Positions 19,108 to 26,069 are shown, numbered from the stretch's first letter. The stretch is DNA of 44,682 nucleotides from a virus (IMGVR_UViG_3300032315_000254:1-44682); one strand, 5' to 3'. Program-made: numbers and translations. Notes: generated by a model not told the origin, from the letters alone.

Positions 19108-19460
19108 AACAGCTTACGCCACCCGTGCTTAGAAATCTATACGCCTCTTTAGCGTGTTGTTATCCGTACAGCCGTTGGAAAATGCCGTTGCCAGAAGAGG
19201 TGGAGTTTATAGTTACGGCAGATGCTGAGATTATGGGTACGTATTTGTATGACACCGGGGAAGATTACGAGCATAGCATTACGGTATCGTCTGCTAGGTG
19301 CGGGCATTACTACACCGTTATTACTACCTTATGCCATGAGATGATACACATGAGCTTTCACCGTCAAAAAGGTGATCGTTGGCTGCATCACGGCAAAGCG
19401 TTTAGGGATCGATGTAAGCTGGTAGCGACGGAACTCGGTCTAGATCCCTTGGAACTTTAA
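19104..19460 (+). CDS. SprT-like zinc metalloprotease
   Basis: 118 residues. The core is TTLCHEMIHMSFH, with HEMIH at 78-82 giving the two zinc-binding histidines and catalytic Glu, and HHGKAF at 96-101 offering a third ligand. This spacing is that of SprT-like/Spartan domains, which cleave proteins crosslinked to DNA. At this length only the protease core is present, without a C-terminal zinc ribbon. It is coupled by ATGA to the phosphoesterase and overlaps the 3' end of the opposing operon by four bases. Confidence 0.75.
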   Translation: MKQLTPPVLRNLYASLACCYPYSRWKMPLPEEVEFIVTADAEIMGTYLYDTGEDYEHSITVSSARCGHYYTVITTLCHEMIHMSFHRQKGDRWLHHGKAFRDRCKLVATELGLDPLEL

Positions 19461-19738
19461 GACTTCTCTCCAAGCTTTTCGTTGACGCGCTCCAGTAATG
19501 CCTCGTAGGTAACTCCCCATTTACTTTCAAAACCTTTTGTACCCAGTCCGTGAACACCATTGTTTCCCCTATGGTGTTCTGGGCATAACGGCAAGACAGG
19601 GGATGCAGACCGTTTAGCTCCGTAACGGCGCACATGATGGAGTTCTGCCGCAGAGCCTGTAATCCCAAGGACTTCGGAACAGAGAATACATCCGAGTCCG
19701 GCAATCTTGCTAAGTGCGATCTTTTCATCTTTGGTCAT
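19457..19738 (-). CDS. Ref-like HNH nuclease
   Basis: 93 residues. CxxC at 17-20, a HH pair at 34-35, LCPEHH at 51-56 and His63 in the stretch GNNGVHGLGTKGFESKWG match the zinc-containing HNH fold of the phage P1 Ref family (RecA-dependent nuclease). Family knowledge: Ref nicks or cuts DNA at RecA-made D-loops. As the last gene of the leftward recombination operon this role fits well. It overlaps the upstream winged-helix gene by 14 bases. Confidence 0.8.
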   Translation of the reverse strand: MTKDEKIALSKIAGLGCILCSEVLGITGSAAELHHVRRYGAKRSASPVLPLCPEHHRGNNGVHGLGTKGFESKWGVTYEALLERVNEKLGEKS

Positions 19739-19988
19739 TCATCTCTATCATTTTGCGTATCTGTTGTTCAACGATATCCATAGGCGTTTCTTTCCTGACT
19801 GGTTCTTGCAGTACATATCCATCAGCCAAGCTCCAGCGACCATCCGCATCTTTTTGGATAATGCCCTCATCCAATAGCATCCGGGCGTAAACCCCAATAG
19901 AAGATCTGCTGAGGTTTACTTTAATGTCAGCCGACATTACTCCCGGATTCTGGGATATGTAGAGCAAAATCCTGTATTTTTTGTCCAT
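19725..19988 (-). CDS. Small winged-helix DNA-binding protein
   Basis: 87 residues from ATG at 19988; a longer frame begins at ATG 20024 but has no ribosome site and lies fully inside the 54-codon gene. The body MDKKYRILLYISQNPGVMSA, then LSRSSIGVYARMLLDEGIIQ, is a winged helix-turn-helix with a recognition helix around SRSSIGVYARML and a wing ending in GRWSLADGYV. It probably acts as a regulator or DNA-end-binding accessory. It overlaps the Ref-like gene by 14 bases. Confidence 0.65.
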   Translation of the reverse strand: MDKKYRILLYISQNPGVMSADIKVNLSRSSIGVYARMLLDEGIIQKDADGRWSLADGYVLQEPVRKETPMDIVEQQIRKMIEMNDQR

Positions 19989-20091
19989 TAAAAAAGTGGT
20001 AACTTCCGTCAGGTAATACTTCATATTCTGGGCAAGCCATTCCAGCAGCCCTTAATGCTAGTATAACCTCTTCTATTTCACCATGTGTCAT
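19927..20091 (-). CDS. 54-residue small protein
   Basis: Starts at ATG 20091, overlapping the stop of the secreted-protein gene as ATGA, and ends at TGA 19927-19929. The protein begins MTHGEIEEVILALRAAGMAC and continues PEYEVLPDGSYHFFNG. The first 35 residues look like an ordered alpha/beta unit. It overlaps the following winged-helix gene in another frame by 62 bases or more. The stop-start overlap, shared with nearly every neighbour in this operon, is the main support. Function unknown. Confidence 0.6.
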   Translation of the reverse strand: MTHGEIEEVILALRAAGMACPEYEVLPDGSYHFFNGQKIQDFALHIPESGSNVG

Positions 20092-20378
20092 AGGTAGGCT
20101 TTCTTCTTTTTTAACTTAAAAACCTCAATGGCATAAGACCTAATCTCCCCATCAGCCCACCGCACAAAAACCCTTGAGTCATCAGAAGCCCAGCACCCAA
20201 GTATGGATTGACCGCTAGGTATATAAGAGTATGCTACAAAGGTATTCGGGATTGTTGTGCATTTAATATCAGTTAAAGCAATACTTCCGCCACCCTCGTT
20301 AACAACCTCAGCTATCACTCCGCTTGCGTGGACGTTTAGGGATAACAGCAGCAATGCCGTTACCATTAGTTTTTTCAT
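20088..20378 (-). CDS. Small exported protein with signal peptide
   Basis: 96 residues. The N-terminus MKKLMVTALLLLSLNVHASG is a clean Sec signal peptide with likely cleavage after HA-S or AS-G. The mature ~76 residues contain two cysteines that could form a periplasmic disulfide, and end in a Lys-rich tail. AGAGGAG lies seven bases before the ATG. A secreted protein within a recombination operon is unusual; periplasmic superinfection exclusion or envelope modification is speculation. Confidence 0.75.
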   Translation of the reverse strand: MKKLMVTALLLLSLNVHASGVIAEVVNEGGGSIALTDIKCTTIPNTFVAYSYIPSGQSILGCWASDDSRVFVRWADGEIRSYAIEVFKLKKKKAYL

Positions 20379-20490
20379 TTTCCAGCTCCTCTAATAGTTC
20401 GTCTGCAATAGTTACTGCAGTTTTGGGAGAATTCCCACCAACAATGGCAAAACAAGCTGCTAAAAACCTCATGTACTGTTTATCGTTCAT
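20308..20490 (-). CDS. 60-residue helical protein
   Basis: Starts by ATGA overlap with the upstream 72-residue gene. Residues 1-40 (MNDKQYMRFLAACFAIVGGN, then SPKTAVTIADELLEEL) form two helices. The last ~24 residues overlap the signal peptide of the next gene in another frame (71 bases) and are probably unstructured. It resembles its upstream neighbour in size and helical pattern. Function unknown. Confidence 0.6.
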   Translation of the reverse strand: MNDKQYMRFLAACFAIVGGNSPKTAVTIADELLEELENEKTNGNGIAAVIPKRPRKRSDS

Positions 20491-20705
20491 TGCAATTCTG
20501 ATATTTTCATATCCCTAGTATTTTCTAGCACAGTCCCTGCATAGCTCATAAACTGGTCTGGTTCCATTTCCATTTCCTGAGATACCACTGCAGCTAAAGT
20601 TAAAAAAGCAAAAAATGCTACCCTGTACTGAGGGTTTTCCGCCTGTAAAAGACGGTATACAGTAATCACAAAATCTTCTGCATCTTTTTGTTCATCCGTA
20701 AACAT
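20487..20705 (-). CDS. 72-residue acidic helical protein
   Basis: MFTDEQKDAEDFVITVYRLL then QAENPQYRVAFFAFLTLAAV: an all-helical acidic protein with a hydrophobic middle that looks amphipathic rather than membrane-spanning. It sits end to end with the ribbon-helix-helix gene and is coupled by ATGA to the following 60-residue gene. No family recognised. Confidence 0.65.
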   Translation of the reverse strand: MFTDEQKDAEDFVITVYRLLQAENPQYRVAFFAFLTLAAVVSQEMEMEPDQFMSYAGTVLENTRDMKISELQ

Positions 20706-20978
20706 TTAACCCTCCAGGTCTCTTAGTTGTTTAACCAAAAATTTATCTAAAGACTCATCCTTTACTAGCATCATTGACGCTTCTGGAGTATTTTTAATAA
20801 CGCCGCAGGCATCTCGCAGTCCTTTTTTGTACCCTGTTTGATAGTCATCTGTTTTATTAAATGCCGCAATCAAGGCATCTCTAATAAATGCGGAGGCTTT
20901 GCGTTCTTTTGCAAGCTTACGCATCTTTTGTACATGCTCTGGATACAAATACAAACTGTACGGTACTAGTTTTTCCAT
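20706..20978 (-). CDS. Ribbon-helix-helix (CopG-like) DNA-binding protein
   Basis: 90 residues. The N-terminal ~40 residues, YSLYLYPEHVQKMRKLAKER then KASAFIRDALIAAF, follow the ribbon-helix-helix pattern: a short beta strand with alternating residues, then two helices separated by a polar turn. Such dimers bind operator repeats. The C-terminal ~45 residues are helical and might oligomerise. Several repeated operator-like motifs in this window make it a candidate repressor; that link is inference. It overlaps the upstream gene by 13 bases. Confidence 0.7.
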   Translation of the reverse strand: MEKLVPYSLYLYPEHVQKMRKLAKERKASAFIRDALIAAFNKTDDYQTGYKKGLRDACGVIKNTPEASMMLVKDESLDKFLVKQLRDLEG

Positions 20979-21379
20979 TCTTTAAACTCCGTGTATAGAT
21001 TTTTTAACTCTTCTTGAGCTAATTTATTTGTTTTTATATCAGATCTGGATGGGACGCATAAGTAGTTTTGAAGCCAGCTAATACACTCAGCCTCATTCTT
21101 TTCAAACAGTTGACCGATGTCATGCAAATAATCCCAAAAGTTTTTATCTCTGCATAACATTCCAGCTAACTTCACCATCTGCGCGCCAGCAAATTCATCA
21201 CGGTTCATTGGCTCTTCGGAGTCCGCTAGCCTGACCATGACGACCATGTACCTAGCCCCTACAAAATCCCTCAGAATCTCGTCTGGAGAATCATCAGGAT
21301 GAATTGCTAGGGTAAGCACATGCCCGTCCTTGGTCTGCTTGAGGGCTACCTTCTTAGCCTCAAATTGGCTAGTTTCCAT
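20966..21379 (-). CDS. 137-residue phage hypothetical protein
   Basis: The N-terminal half (VALKQTKDGHVLTLAIHPDD then SPDEILRDFVGARYMVVMVR) predicts a beta-alpha-beta fold ending in LADSEEP. The C-terminal half is helical with three cysteines (MLCRDKNFWDYLHDIGQ, AECISWLQNYLCVPS). I have a general memory of similar proteins in recombination operons of proteobacterial phages next to annealing proteins, but no function is known to me. Confidence 0.7.
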   Translation of the reverse strand: METSQFEAKKVALKQTKDGHVLTLAIHPDDSPDEILRDFVGARYMVVMVRLADSEEPMNRDEFAGAQMVKLAGMLCRDKNFWDYLHDIGQLFEKNEAECISWLQNYLCVPSRSDIKTNKLAQEELKNLYTEFKEWKN

Positions 21380-21616
21380 TTATACGCGTCCAGTCACCAA
21401 ACAAACTAGGCGTTCCCAGAATGTGCGCTTTCTAGAAAGCTCGGTTTCAAGGGTATCGTTGTCCTTAATCTGTGAGGCAAGAGCTGCTTGCAATTGCTTA
21501 GCAAGTTTTTCCCAGTCCACCTGTATTGGAGCCTCAACCTTTGGCTTATTCTTAGTCCCAACTGGACGACCACGTTTCTTTGCAGTCTTAGCGACTACTG
21601 TTGGTTTCTTATTCAT
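21380..21616 (-). CDS. AT-hook-like small basic protein
   Basis: 78 residues. The N-terminus is strongly basic with KRGRPVGTKNKPK around residues 13-25, an AT-hook-like GRP core that inserts into the DNA minor groove. It is followed by a helix (VDWEKLAKQLQAALASQIKD) and a short hydrophobic C-terminus (FWERLVCLVTGRV). It may be a DNA-bound accessory of the annealing protein two genes upstream. The start overlaps the preceding gene by eight bases. Confidence 0.65.
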   Translation of the reverse strand: MNKKPTVVAKTAKKRGRPVGTKNKPKVEAPIQVDWEKLAKQLQAALASQIKDNDTLETELSRKRTFWERLVCLVTGRV

Positions 21617-21854
21617 AAGGCATTTTCTCCTCTGGTTTTACATATGTATCTACGGCCATAGAAATAAACTTATTGCCAGTATTTGGGTACTCTCTGTTCC
21701 AGGCAGATAACTTAACTACTATCAGACCGTCCTGATCTGGAGCCAAGCTTTCAAGATACGATGGGTCAATCTTAATATCGCCGTACCAGTCTGGAGACTT
21801 ATCGCTCGTTTTCTTTTTGGATACATTTAATGTACCTTTGTTGGGATATGCCAT
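21609..21854 (-). CDS. Small OB-like protein beside the annealing protein
   Basis: 81 residues with the pattern KGTLNVSKKKTSDKSPDWYG, DIKIDPSYLES, DGLIVVKLSAWNRE, GNKFISMAVDTYVKP. The ordering of G-L-N, D-x-x-G-x-I, L-S-A-W and F-I-S-M is like small single-strand-binding or DUF736-like beta-barrel proteins. Adjacent to the Sak3-type annealing protein, a helper role at single-stranded DNA is plausible. The family assignment is tentative. Confidence 0.6.
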   Translation of the reverse strand: MAYPNKGTLNVSKKKTSDKSPDWYGDIKIDPSYLESLAPDQDGLIVVKLSAWNREYPNTGNKFISMAVDTYVKPEEKMPYE

Positions 21855-21858
21855 GTGT

Positions 21859-22569
21859 TTATTCCTTTGTTAAAGACTTCTTGGTTGTTGAAAAAATACT
21901 CATAAGATCAGAAAATGCTTTCTTATCTACTTCTTCAATCTTGTCAAAAGAGACTCGATTGTTTTTAAAGATGTTCGCTACATCATCTGTTGTTTGTGCA
22001 AGAGATAATGCGACTTCTGCTCCACCTTTAATTGCTGATACCCAGCCTGGACTACCAAACTCTTCTTGGTCAGCGGATAGCGTCCAACCCTTTGGTGTCT
22101 CTGCCTTAACTGCAGCTGGTTTAGCAACTGGCGGCTTTGGATCTGGCGTTACGCCTACAGATTTGTATGCTGGCTTAGCTGGAGCCTCTACCTTGATGTC
22201 AGCACCCAATTCTGGCGGGACATCCTCACCGTTGTAGATGTATAACCCGATTCCGTGGAGCGCAATCGCCTTGGCTAGGCAGCGTTGCATAGCCGTATTT
22301 ACGGCAAAAGAGTCCGGCTCAGGAATTGGTTTGTTACGATAATCCATGACAGGCAACTGTGCTGTGCGGGCAATATCATTTGCCACAACGGTACAAAATA
22401 CCATGACCGTACCGTTTCCCCATCTTTGAAACTCCGGATAAAACCAATGGGATTTAGGGTCAGCGAGTAGGAGCTGGTCAACCGCCCACGCCCACGAGAG
22501 GTATGTAAGCCCATTCTTTTTCTCCGTATATTTAGAGACATCTATCTGTCTAAGTTCTTTGTAGTCCAT
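21859..22569 (-). CDS. Single-strand annealing protein, Sak3/DUF1071 type
   Basis: 236 residues. The first ~120 hold the DUF1071 pattern: VSKYTEKKNGLTYLSWAWAV near the N-terminus, DQLLLADP, FCTVVAND, then SFAVNTAMQRCLAKAIALHG and IGLYIYNGEDVP. Family knowledge: Sak3-like proteins anneal complementary single strands in phage recombination. A Pro/Lys/Ala linker follows at ~130-165, then a helical C-terminus. With the exonuclease-like gene upstream and Ref downstream it forms a recombination module. Confidence 0.82.
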   Translation of the reverse strand: MDYKELRQIDVSKYTEKKNGLTYLSWAWAVDQLLLADPKSHWFYPEFQRWGNGTVMVFCTVVANDIARTAQLPVMDYRNKPIPEPDSFAVNTAMQRCLAKAIALHGIGLYIYNGEDVPPELGADIKVEAPAKPAYKSVGVTPDPKPPVAKPAAVKAETPKGWTLSADQEEFGSPGWVSAIKGGAEVALSLAQTTDDVANIFKNNRVSFDKIEEVDKKAFSDLMSIFSTTKKSLTKE

Positions 22570-22571
22570 GA

Positions 22572-22727
22572 TTAATTTATTCCATCTAAATAGCTATCTG
22601 CTAGCTCTGTTGCCATTACGCGGATTCCTGTTGCAACAATGCTCATCTTCATATCCTCTATGTAATAAGCGGGGTTTGCAGCTAGCTGTAACATAAAATC
22701 GTAAATCATTTCTTGCCTGGTTTTCAT
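22572..22727 (-). CDS. 51-residue helical small protein
   Basis: ATG at 22727 overlaps the stop of the DUF3310 gene (ATGA), and the TAA at 22572 ends two bases before the annealing-protein start. The product begins MKTRQEMIYDFMLQLAANPA and continues YYIEDMKMSIVATGIRVMAT, a compact helical protein. It fills an otherwise empty 154-base gap exactly, which is the main evidence with the overlap. Function unknown. Confidence 0.65.
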   Translation of the reverse strand: MKTRQEMIYDFMLQLAANPAYYIEDMKMSIVATGIRVMATELADSYLDGIN

Positions 22728-22939
22728 TTGATTTCCTTGGTTTCTACTTCAATTAATTTTTCTGTGTAATGGATAACTTTACGCAAATCATCAACACCAC
22801 CCTTTTCTTTCCATCTGGAAATGTATTTCACAACATTGCCCTCCAGATACCCAAGCTTATTGGCAAGGATGTAATCCCACGGTTGTATGGCTTTCTCTGC
22901 GTAGTGAGTGCCACCAACCTGCTTATCATTTGCGCCCAT
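22724..22939 (-). CDS. DUF3310 protein
   Basis: 71 residues from ATG 22939, chosen because AGAGGG lies seven bases upstream and the family motif begins at once; a longer frame reaching 22990 has no such site. The core QVGGTHYAEKAIQPWDYILA, then YLEGNVVKYISRWKEKGGVD and DLRKVIHYTEKLI is the full DUF3310 pattern. The family is common in phage nucleotide or replication regions. Its biochemical role is not established, though it has been associated with nucleotide kinase-like annotations. Confidence 0.85.
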   Translation of the reverse strand: MGANDKQVGGTHYAEKAIQPWDYILANKLGYLEGNVVKYISRWKEKGGVDDLRKVIHYTEKLIEVETKEIK

Positions 22940-23153
22940 CGTCAACCCTCTTAACTTTATGAGCTGGGTGCATGATCCACTTCTTTCCAAGCTTTTTAAT
23001 ACTGGCTTTTATTGCTGCTTGATTGCGGGCTTGCATTTCTTCTAGCTCTTTATCAGAGATGCGTCCATAGTACATAGTTTCTTTTACTGGGTAATAAATT
23101 TTTGCTTGCCCAACAAACTCTTCTTCAAACCGCTCCATCAGTTTTTTAAACAT
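22926..23153 (-). CDS. 75-residue basic helical protein
   Basis: The sequence MFKKLMERFEEEFVGQAKIY then ISDKELEEMQARNQAAIKAS is mostly helical and ends basic (HKVKRVDDGRK). It overlaps the DUF3310 gene by 14 bases and begins two bases after the exonuclease-like gene's stop. No domain recognised. Confidence 0.6.
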   Translation of the reverse strand: MFKKLMERFEEEFVGQAKIYYPVKETMYYGRISDKELEEMQARNQAAIKASIKKLGKKWIMHPAHKVKRVDDGRK

Positions 23154-23155
23154 GA

Positions 23156-24028
23156 TTATTTTTCCTCTAAATAATTTTTATATTGACTGCAGAATGGCGC
23201 TACCTGGCAGAAATTGGCGCATCGAGTACGCTCTCCTTCTCTGACCTCTAACGCATATCCGCTGCCTGCTTTTAACAATGCCTCTTCAGCCTCTTCTAAA
23301 TCGCTGTGGACTGATTTTGCTCTTACTGCACCTTCTTTTTTTACTGCATAAGTCGTTGGCTTTTCCCACATCTCTGCGGGCGTACATAATGGTAACTCTT
23401 CATTTGCATCTGTTGCAAATTTACCCTCAGAATGGATATGAATTCTTTGACGGATAAAGCACTCGCGCTCTTCCATCGGCCATAGCTTGACATCAATCAC
23501 GGTTACTGGAGCCTCTGGGTATCCGGCTCGTGTCTTTGCATCTCGCCTAGACCAATCACGAATGATAGCTACAATGGCAAGCTTTACTACTGGAGTACCT
23601 TTAATCTTCTCAACCAGCCATGCATAGATGTTGAGTTGCTGTTCCCATTCAACCTTCTCATTCATGACAGACCATACGCCCACATTTTTGTAGTCGTTAA
23701 TCTCTACCCCATTCTTATGGGCGATCTGTAAGTCAATCGCTCCTGATATCTTCCAGCCATCCAGCTCGGCATGTAAACGCTCTTCTACAATGTGATTGTC
23801 GTCCCGCCCATGCTCAAGTACGCCATGAATTGCCGTGCCGTAAATTGACCATATCTGATCCGATACATCCACGACGATCTCATCATCGTGCTTATTTGTT
23901 AACTGGACAATCCTAGGGCTACTAAGCAATCCAGTAGCAGAGATATGTGCAGCCCCCTTGGTGTAGCTCGGTCTTGCAATGACATTCATAAATGTCTGAG
24001 GCAAGTTGTACTTGTTAGTATATTTCAT
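23156..24028 (-). CDS. PD-(D/E)XK exonuclease, Cas4/RecB-like
   Basis: 290 residues. YGTAIHGVLEHG near 63-74 supplies the conserved GxxxH motif, GAIDLQ (Asp99) and INDYKN (Asp112, Lys114) supply the PD-(D/E)XK core. One cysteine at LPLCTPAEMW and three in RCANFCQVAPFC near the C-terminus have the layout of the Cas4/AddB iron-sulfur cluster. This is the likely 5'-3' exonuclease partner of the Sak3-type annealing protein. The gene overlaps the next upstream PD-(D/E)XK gene by 14 bases. Confidence 0.8.
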   Translation of the reverse strand: MKYTNKYNLPQTFMNVIARPSYTKGAAHISATGLLSSPRIVQLTNKHDDEIVVDVSDQIWSIYGTAIHGVLEHGRDDNHIVEERLHAELDGWKISGAIDLQIAHKNGVEINDYKNVGVWSVMNEKVEWEQQLNIYAWLVEKIKGTPVVKLAIVAIIRDWSRRDAKTRAGYPEAPVTVIDVKLWPMEERECFIRQRIHIHSEGKFATDANEELPLCTPAEMWEKPTTYAVKKEGAVRAKSVHSDLEEAEEALLKAGSGYALEVREGERTRCANFCQVAPFCSQYKNYLEEK

Positions 24029-24491
24029 GTATATCCTTATTTAATTGATCCTGGGATAAGCAATAACCATTGCCATGCCCTAAGTCATTAATGTTTTCTT
24101 TTTGAAACAGCATTTCTTTTGATGCCCATCCAGCTATAGTACACCCTTCATCATCAACAATTGCTAAAACATATGTATCACAAGGATCAGATGCCTTACT
24201 CAATGTTGCTAATAACTTACCAGACCTAACCCTTGTGGTCTTTACATCAATCGTAGTTCCTTTATGGGTAACGATATCTGCTCCACCCCGCCTTACTCCA
24301 ATTGTTAAGTCTGGCCATAAATTTAAAGACTTTGCCACGCAAAACTCACCGATAACGCCATCCATATCCATAGCCCACGGGTTTTCTTTCCCGACACTTT
24401 GATCTGCAACCTTATCTTTTGCGGTAGTGCGGCGCATAACTCCCAACATTCTGCAGGTATAAAGCTCTGGATTAGATAGATTTATTCGCAT
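24015..24491 (-). CDS. PD-(D/E)XK nuclease-like protein
   Basis: 158 residues. Glu49 in MDGVIGEFCVAKSL, Asp72 in RRGGADIVTHKG and Asp82-Val-Lys84 in IDVKTTR fit a restriction-endonuclease-like active site. The protein is about the size of a bare catalytic fold, with no added DNA-binding domain. It could be a Holliday-junction or repair nuclease, or a host-DNA nuclease. Overlaps of 14 bases downstream and 20 bases upstream show tight operon packing. Confidence 0.7.
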   Translation of the reverse strand: MRINLSNPELYTCRMLGVMRRTTAKDKVADQSVGKENPWAMDMDGVIGEFCVAKSLNLWPDLTIGVRRGGADIVTHKGTTIDVKTTRVRSGKLLATLSKASDPCDTYVLAIVDDEGCTIAGWASKEMLFQKENINDLGHGNGYCLSQDQLNKDIHEIY

Positions 24492-24660
24492 TTGCCTGGA
24501 ACTTTGCCAAGTTCTTTAACAGTATCAACTCGCAAATTAAATCATCAATGGCTGGAACCGCCTGTAACGGCATATTCTTTTGGAATGATTCGTGTATTTT
24601 TTTGGTTGCACTATTGAGTTTTAAAATTGGCTCTGCGTAATCTCTTGCTTTAACGTCCAT
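24472..24660 (-). CDS. 62-residue helical protein
   Basis: MDVKARDYAEPILKLNSATK then KIHESFQKNMPLQAVPAIDD is almost entirely helical. It starts 11 bases inside the end of the NSPQNW-repeat gene and runs 20 bases into the following nuclease-like gene. No domain recognised; supported by operon continuity only. Confidence 0.6.
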   Translation of the reverse strand: MDVKARDYAEPILKLNSATKKIHESFQKNMPLQAVPAIDDLICELILLKNLAKFQANANKSI

Positions 24661-25000
24661 ATGGGCTATATCCTGTTCTGTTACCGCTGTTATCGTAGTA
24701 GTTTTTTACACCGCTTGGACTTATTGTTTCATACCCAATACGATTCCCGCTATTAGAGTAAACCCCATTATTTGAATAATAATTGTTGGGATTATTGTTC
24801 CAATTCTGCGGACTGTTATTGTAATTCTGGGAACTATTGGCCCAATTTTGCTGACTGTTACGCCAGTTCTGCGGGCTATTTTCCCAGCTCTGCACCTGGG
24901 CGCATACTGGCTTGGAGAAAGTGCCGATGTATAGTCCCACTACACAGGCAAGCACCCCAATCAACGATCCAGACCAGTAACCCTTTTGATACTCAGTCAT
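24650..25000 (-). CDS. Membrane-anchored protein with NSPQNW heptad repeats
   Basis: 116 residues from ATG 25000, which overlaps the previous stop as ATGA; an in-frame ATG further upstream (25069) lies inside the preceding gene and is less likely. Residues ~11-30 are hydrophobic (GSLIGVLACVVGLYIGTFSK), a membrane anchor or signal sequence ending near VCAQ. Then come five imperfect heptads: WENSPQN, WRNSQQN, WANSSQN, YNNSPQN, WNNNPNN. The C-terminus is Gly/Tyr/Asn-rich with paired NSGNRIGY and NSGNRTGY units. Similar Asn-Ser-x-x-Asn-Trp repeats occur in envelope proteins, so a periplasmic or surface-facing role is likely. Confidence 0.7.
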   Translation of the reverse strand: MTEYQKGYWSGSLIGVLACVVGLYIGTFSKPVCAQVQSWENSPQNWRNSQQNWANSSQNYNNSPQNWNNNPNNYYSNNGVYSNSGNRIGYETISPSGVKNYYDNSGNRTGYSPYGR

Positions 25001-25362
25001 TTCTTTTTTCCTTTTTTGCTTGGTGTTTTCTTGGGGCATGGGACAAGTGATGTAAGGGCGTTGTGCCAATCCTGACGGTTCTTGCTGAAGTTCTCAAACA
25101 ACTCTTCACGTCTTGCTTTTACTTCATCAGAGGCATACTCATTTAGCTCAAATGTTTGGCAATAAGTATCCATTGCAGCATCAATGTACAGCTCAATCAT
25201 GGTTTCAATCGCCATCAAATGATTGTGCATCTCGTCCTCAGACATAGGCTCCGGATAATCTATGTATCTTTGGGTTAAAAGACGTACATGTTCTTTAACA
25301 GACCAAAAGCGCATAATTGCATCTTCAATTTTGTAAAAATCTACTGGGCTTATATCAGCCAT
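24997..25362 (-). CDS. 121-residue helical acidic protein
   Basis: All-helical with conserved-looking aromatic residues (FYKIEDAIMRFWSVKEHVRL, then HLMAIETMIELYIDAAMDTY). It ends in a Lys-rich tail, PSKKGKKK. The stop overlaps the repeat-protein start (ATGA), and the gene starts 13 bases inside the upstream membrane protein gene. Function unknown. Confidence 0.65.
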   Translation of the reverse strand: MADISPVDFYKIEDAIMRFWSVKEHVRLLTQRYIDYPEPMSEDEMHNHLMAIETMIELYIDAAMDTYCQTFELNEYASDEVKARREELFENFSKNRQDWHNALTSLVPCPKKTPSKKGKKK

Positions 25363-25562
25363 GTTATAACTCCTATTATGTAAATAAATACCGCTACTGC
25401 CTCAACCAAAACCAACGGGGCATCGTGCTGCAGAAACCCCGCCAGCGTCCATAAAGCGCTACCAACCAAGCCAAAGAACAGATTGATTGGGTAAATATTA
25501 AAACTGGTTAACGCAATCCCTAACAGGCAAAGAACTGTCCCTGACCATTTGAGTAGGATCAT
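25350..25562 (-). CDS. Small two-segment membrane protein
   Basis: 70 residues, almost wholly hydrophobic: two to three membrane helices, LLKWSGTVLCLLGIALTSFN, LFFGLVGSALWTLAGFLQ and VLVEAVAVFIYIIGVITWLI, with few charges. It starts by ATGA overlap with the 39-codon gene. Small inner-membrane proteins of this kind are common in early phage operons and often act in exclusion or host takeover; nothing here shows which. Confidence 0.7.
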   Translation of the reverse strand: MILLKWSGTVLCLLGIALTSFNIYPINLFFGLVGSALWTLAGFLQHDAPLVLVEAVAVFIYIIGVITWLI

Positions 25563-25678
25563 TCGTTTCTCCAGTACCTATCATTAGGGTTTTTAATCAT
25601 TGCTTTAATAAGTTCATCTATATTAAAGAAGTATTGAATACACTTGCGTCCGTCTGCTTGGTATATGGTGAAGCTCAT
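25559..25678 (-). CDS. 39-residue small protein
   Basis: MSFTIYQADGRKCIQYFFNI then DELIKAMIKNPNDRYWRNE. Its ATG overlaps the upstream TAA (TAATG) and its TGA overlaps the downstream ATG (ATGA), filling a 115-base gap exactly. The alternating N-terminal residues suggest a beta hairpin followed by helix. Function unknown. Confidence 0.65.
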   Translation of the reverse strand: MSFTIYQADGRKCIQYFFNIDELIKAMIKNPNDRYWRNE

Positions 25679-25896
25679 TAACATCTCCCGTCCATATCAA
25701 TCTCTTCTTTCTTTTTATCTATTTTCTTGCGTAGCTTTTGCCCTGCTTTAGCGTTATCGTCCTGCTTAAGATACCGCTCCATAATTGAGAGCATTCCCTC
25801 TTGCACCAGAAACTCAAGACCTTCTTTATCAAAGTCTACTGACGCATTGGCAGAGCCGTCTTTGTTTTCTTTAACAATCTTTAAAGTTATTTTCAT
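25678..25896 (-). CDS. 72-residue alpha/beta small protein
   Basis: MKITLKIVKENKDGSANASV then DFDKEGLEFLVQEGMLSIME: two beta strands, a helix and a Lys-rich helical tail. The overall pattern is one I recognise from small genes in phage early regions, without a known role. It overlaps the sigma-4-like gene start-to-stop by four bases. Confidence 0.65.
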   Translation of the reverse strand: MKITLKIVKENKDGSANASVDFDKEGLEFLVQEGMLSIMERYLKQDDNAKAGQKLRKKIDKKKEEIDMDGRC

Positions 25897-26069
25897 CTCA
25901 AGTTCTCCAAAAAATCCTCGGCTTTATAGCCTTTACTCTCAAGGGCAACACGCAATTTACGCAGTGCGCTACGCTGGGTTTCGTTGGCGGTACTCCTTGA
26001 TATCTTAAGCATCTCTGCTATTTCCTCTAGGTTATATTCGTACTGCCCCTCTTTAATTACTGGTTTCAT
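25893..26069 (-). CDS. Sigma-70 region 4-like protein (left copy)
   Basis: 58 residues from ATG 26069, with GGAG seven bases upstream. The helix-turn-helix YNLEEIAEMLKISRSTANET and following SALRKLRVALESKGY mirror sigma-70 region 4 (EEIAe.L.iSr.t..q.e..AL.KLR). No region 2 is present, so it cannot be a complete sigma factor. It closely resembles the 60-residue protein at 30372-30554 in the rightward operon. It may contact the -35 element or the beta-flap, as some phage co-regulators do; that is inference. Confidence 0.75.
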   Translation of the reverse strand: MKPVIKEGQYEYNLEEIAEMLKISRSTANETQRSALRKLRVALESKGYKAEDFLENLR

